Below are positions 4,779-5,258 of a DNA stretch of 5,258 bases, piece after piece. The stretch lies in assembly GCA_014061035.1 (NCBI GenBank), contig JACGMN010000118.1, forward strand, positions 1 through 5,258, read 5' to 3'. The notes beneath the pieces are model-generated. The model was not told the origin of the DNA, ran no database searches, and saw nothing but the letters and a program-made list of their open reading frames with translations. A program made the position numbers and the translations under genes. Within the stretch, counting starts at the first letter, position 1. Each line of letters begins with the position of its first letter. Source of the DNA: Candidatus Methanophagales archaeon (GTDB lineage: Archaea > Halobacteriota > Syntropharchaeia > Alkanophagales > Methanospirareceae).

Positions 4779-4928
4779 ATGATCTTCATAGAGAATATTG
4801 TACTCGTTCAACTGGATGATAAAGGTTTTACTCAAATCTTCAGACCCGCAGAGAAAAAGGAAGTAAAAATATTCCTCGAAAATAAGATGGGTATTGAGGA
4901 ACTTTATATGGAGAATAAATCTGCGTAA
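4779..4928 (+). CDS. Doubtful small ORF, 49 residues, function unknown
   Basis: From ATG 4779 the plus strand codes 49 residues starting MIFIENIVLVQLDDKGF and ending ELYMENKSA. The pattern of short hydrophobic strands followed by a charged helix (RPAEKKEVKIFLENKMG) looks protein-like and not random, which is why it is listed. Against it: no ribosome site, no TATA box at proper spacing, small size, and the last codons overlap a short direct repeat (4918-4946). I do not recognise the family. It may be the end of a decayed gene. The 81-residue minus-strand frame over the same bases (4979-4734) is poorer, being rich in Phe, Tyr and Ile with no family features. Confidence 0.22.
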   Translation: MIFIENIVLVQLDDKGFTQIFRPAEKKEVKIFLENKMGIEELYMENKSA

Positions 4929-4946
4929 ATCCTTATGAATCTGCGT
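4918..4946. repeat. Direct repeat AATCTGCGT, two copies
   Basis: AATCTGCGT occurs at 4918-4926 and 4938-4946, one repeat start every 20 bp. AATCTGCGTAAAT/AATCTGCGTCC sequences of this type resemble those I recall flanking GxxExxY genes in other genomes, so this may be a second trace of the element proposed at 3998-4084. The repeat itself is certain; the link is a guess. Confidence 0.45.
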
Positions 4947-4948
4947 CC

Positions 4949-4959
4949 TAAATAAATAG
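4949..4959 (+). promoter_or_regulatory. Possible TATA box of the secreted-protein gene
   Basis: TAAATAAATAG is centred about 25 bp before the ATG at 4979, the spacing for a leaderless transcript. A better-looking TATA box, TTTATATA (4969-4976), identical to the one before the zinc-finger gene, lies only two bases from the ATG and would put the mRNA start inside the coding region. The upstream element is therefore preferred on spacing although its sequence is weaker. Confidence 0.35.
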
Positions 4960-4978
4960 AAATTATACTTTATATACA

Positions 4979-5258
4979 ATGAACAAAAAAACCCTCTTCA
5001 TAGTCATATCCGCAACTCTCCTCCTTCTCGCAGTATGCAGCATCTCCATCTCCGCCGTATCCGCATCAGTCGAGAATCCAACGGTCATCATCACCGATTA
5101 TCAGATATATCCGGAGATACTGATGCCTGGCGATATAGCGATTCTCACGATAACCATAACAAATACCGCAGAAGCAGGTCATGCGGCCGAGACCGAGGTC
5201 CGTAGAGTTATCCATACACCTCCTCTTATCACCACTGAGGAAAAGGACAAAAGAGTCA
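4979..5258 (+). CDS. Secreted COG1361/S-layer-like protein, N-terminal part (runs off right edge)
   Basis: The frame is open from ATG 4979 to the window end, giving 93 residues. Residues 1-29 are a clear signal peptide: Lys at 3-4, a hydrophobic core at about 6-22, and a VSA site before S30. The Cys at 20 is preceded by LAV, a poor lipobox, so lipid attachment is unlikely. The mature part begins VENPTVIITDYQIYPEILMP and continues GDIAILTITITNTA. The TDY...P.(I/V)LMPGD...(V/I)T(V/I)TN pattern is typical of archaeal COG1361-type beta-sandwich (CARDB/NEW3-like) domains in cell-surface and S-layer-associated proteins. The protein is expected outside the cell or tethered to the envelope. Its full domain set, including any C-terminal anchor, is outside the window. 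No later in-frame Met before residue 48 offers an alternative start. Confidence 0.82.
   Translation, partial: MNKKTLFIVISATLLLLAVCSISISAVSASVENPTVIITDYQIYPEILMPGDIAILTITITNTAEAGHAAETEVRRVIHTPPLITTEEKDKRV

Noticed and set aside
4815..4830. Box C-like GGATGATAAA suggesting a C/D box RNA
   Set aside because: No matching D, C' and D' boxes at suitable spacing were found, and the bases fall within a possible small ORF.
4979..5040. Lipoprotein signal in the secreted protein
   Set aside because: The Cys at residue 20 is preceded by Leu-Ala-Val, without the small residue needed at -1, and a normal signal peptidase site (VSA) follows at 27-29.

Overview
The window looks like ordinary chromosomal DNA of an archaeon, most likely a euryarchaeon. 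The evidence is an archaeal-type triosephosphate isomerase, an archaeal YjbQ/UPF0047 protein, a UPF1/SMUBP-2-like helicase, a single-finger C2H2 protein, a COG1361-type secreted protein, and several TATA-box-like elements close enough to start codons to suggest leaderless or short-leader transcripts. An uncultured methane- or alkane-metabolising lineage such as ANME-1 or Syntrophoarchaeum would fit the general style, but that placement is a guess.

Layout, left to right. (1) Positions 1-159, minus strand, hold the first 53 codons of a YjbQ-family gene. (2) A divergent A/T-rich promoter region (160-253) separates it from a plus-strand pair. The first of the pair is a HAD-superfamily phosphatase-like gene whose reading frame is broken by one missing base near 731-736. 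The second is an intact archaeal tpiA ending at 1751. (3) Between the convergent 3' ends of tpiA and the helicase lie five tandem copies of a 7-bp unit (1782-1816). (4) A 688-codon minus-strand gene (1824-3890) encodes an SF1 helicase with all the main motifs. (5) The 273-bp spacer upstream of the helicase holds a second, unrelated 7-bp tandem array, two overlapping inverted repeats, a short ORF resembling the N-terminus of a GxxExxY-family gene that has lost its body, a GC-rich inverted repeat followed by T5, and a palindrome plus TATA box facing the next gene. (6) A small C2H2 zinc-finger gene (4164-4490) begins with three 12-bp repeats that each carry an in-frame ATG. (7) About 490 bp without a convincing gene follow: a strongly purine-biased tract, then a doubtful 49-codon ORF and a short direct repeat. 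(8) From 4979 a secreted beta-sandwich (COG1361/S-layer-like) protein starts and runs off the right edge.

The HAD and tpiA genes are probably co-transcribed. TPI serves glycolysis/gluconeogenesis; the HAD substrate cannot be told from sequence. The helicase and zinc-finger genes are divergent and share a repeat-rich spacer, but nothing shows that they act together. I see no defence system, CRISPR array, intact mobile element, tRNA or rRNA. The less ordinary content is the number of short tandem repeats (two 7-bp arrays and two 12-bp in-frame coding arrays), the frameshifted HAD gene and the apparent GxxExxY remnant.
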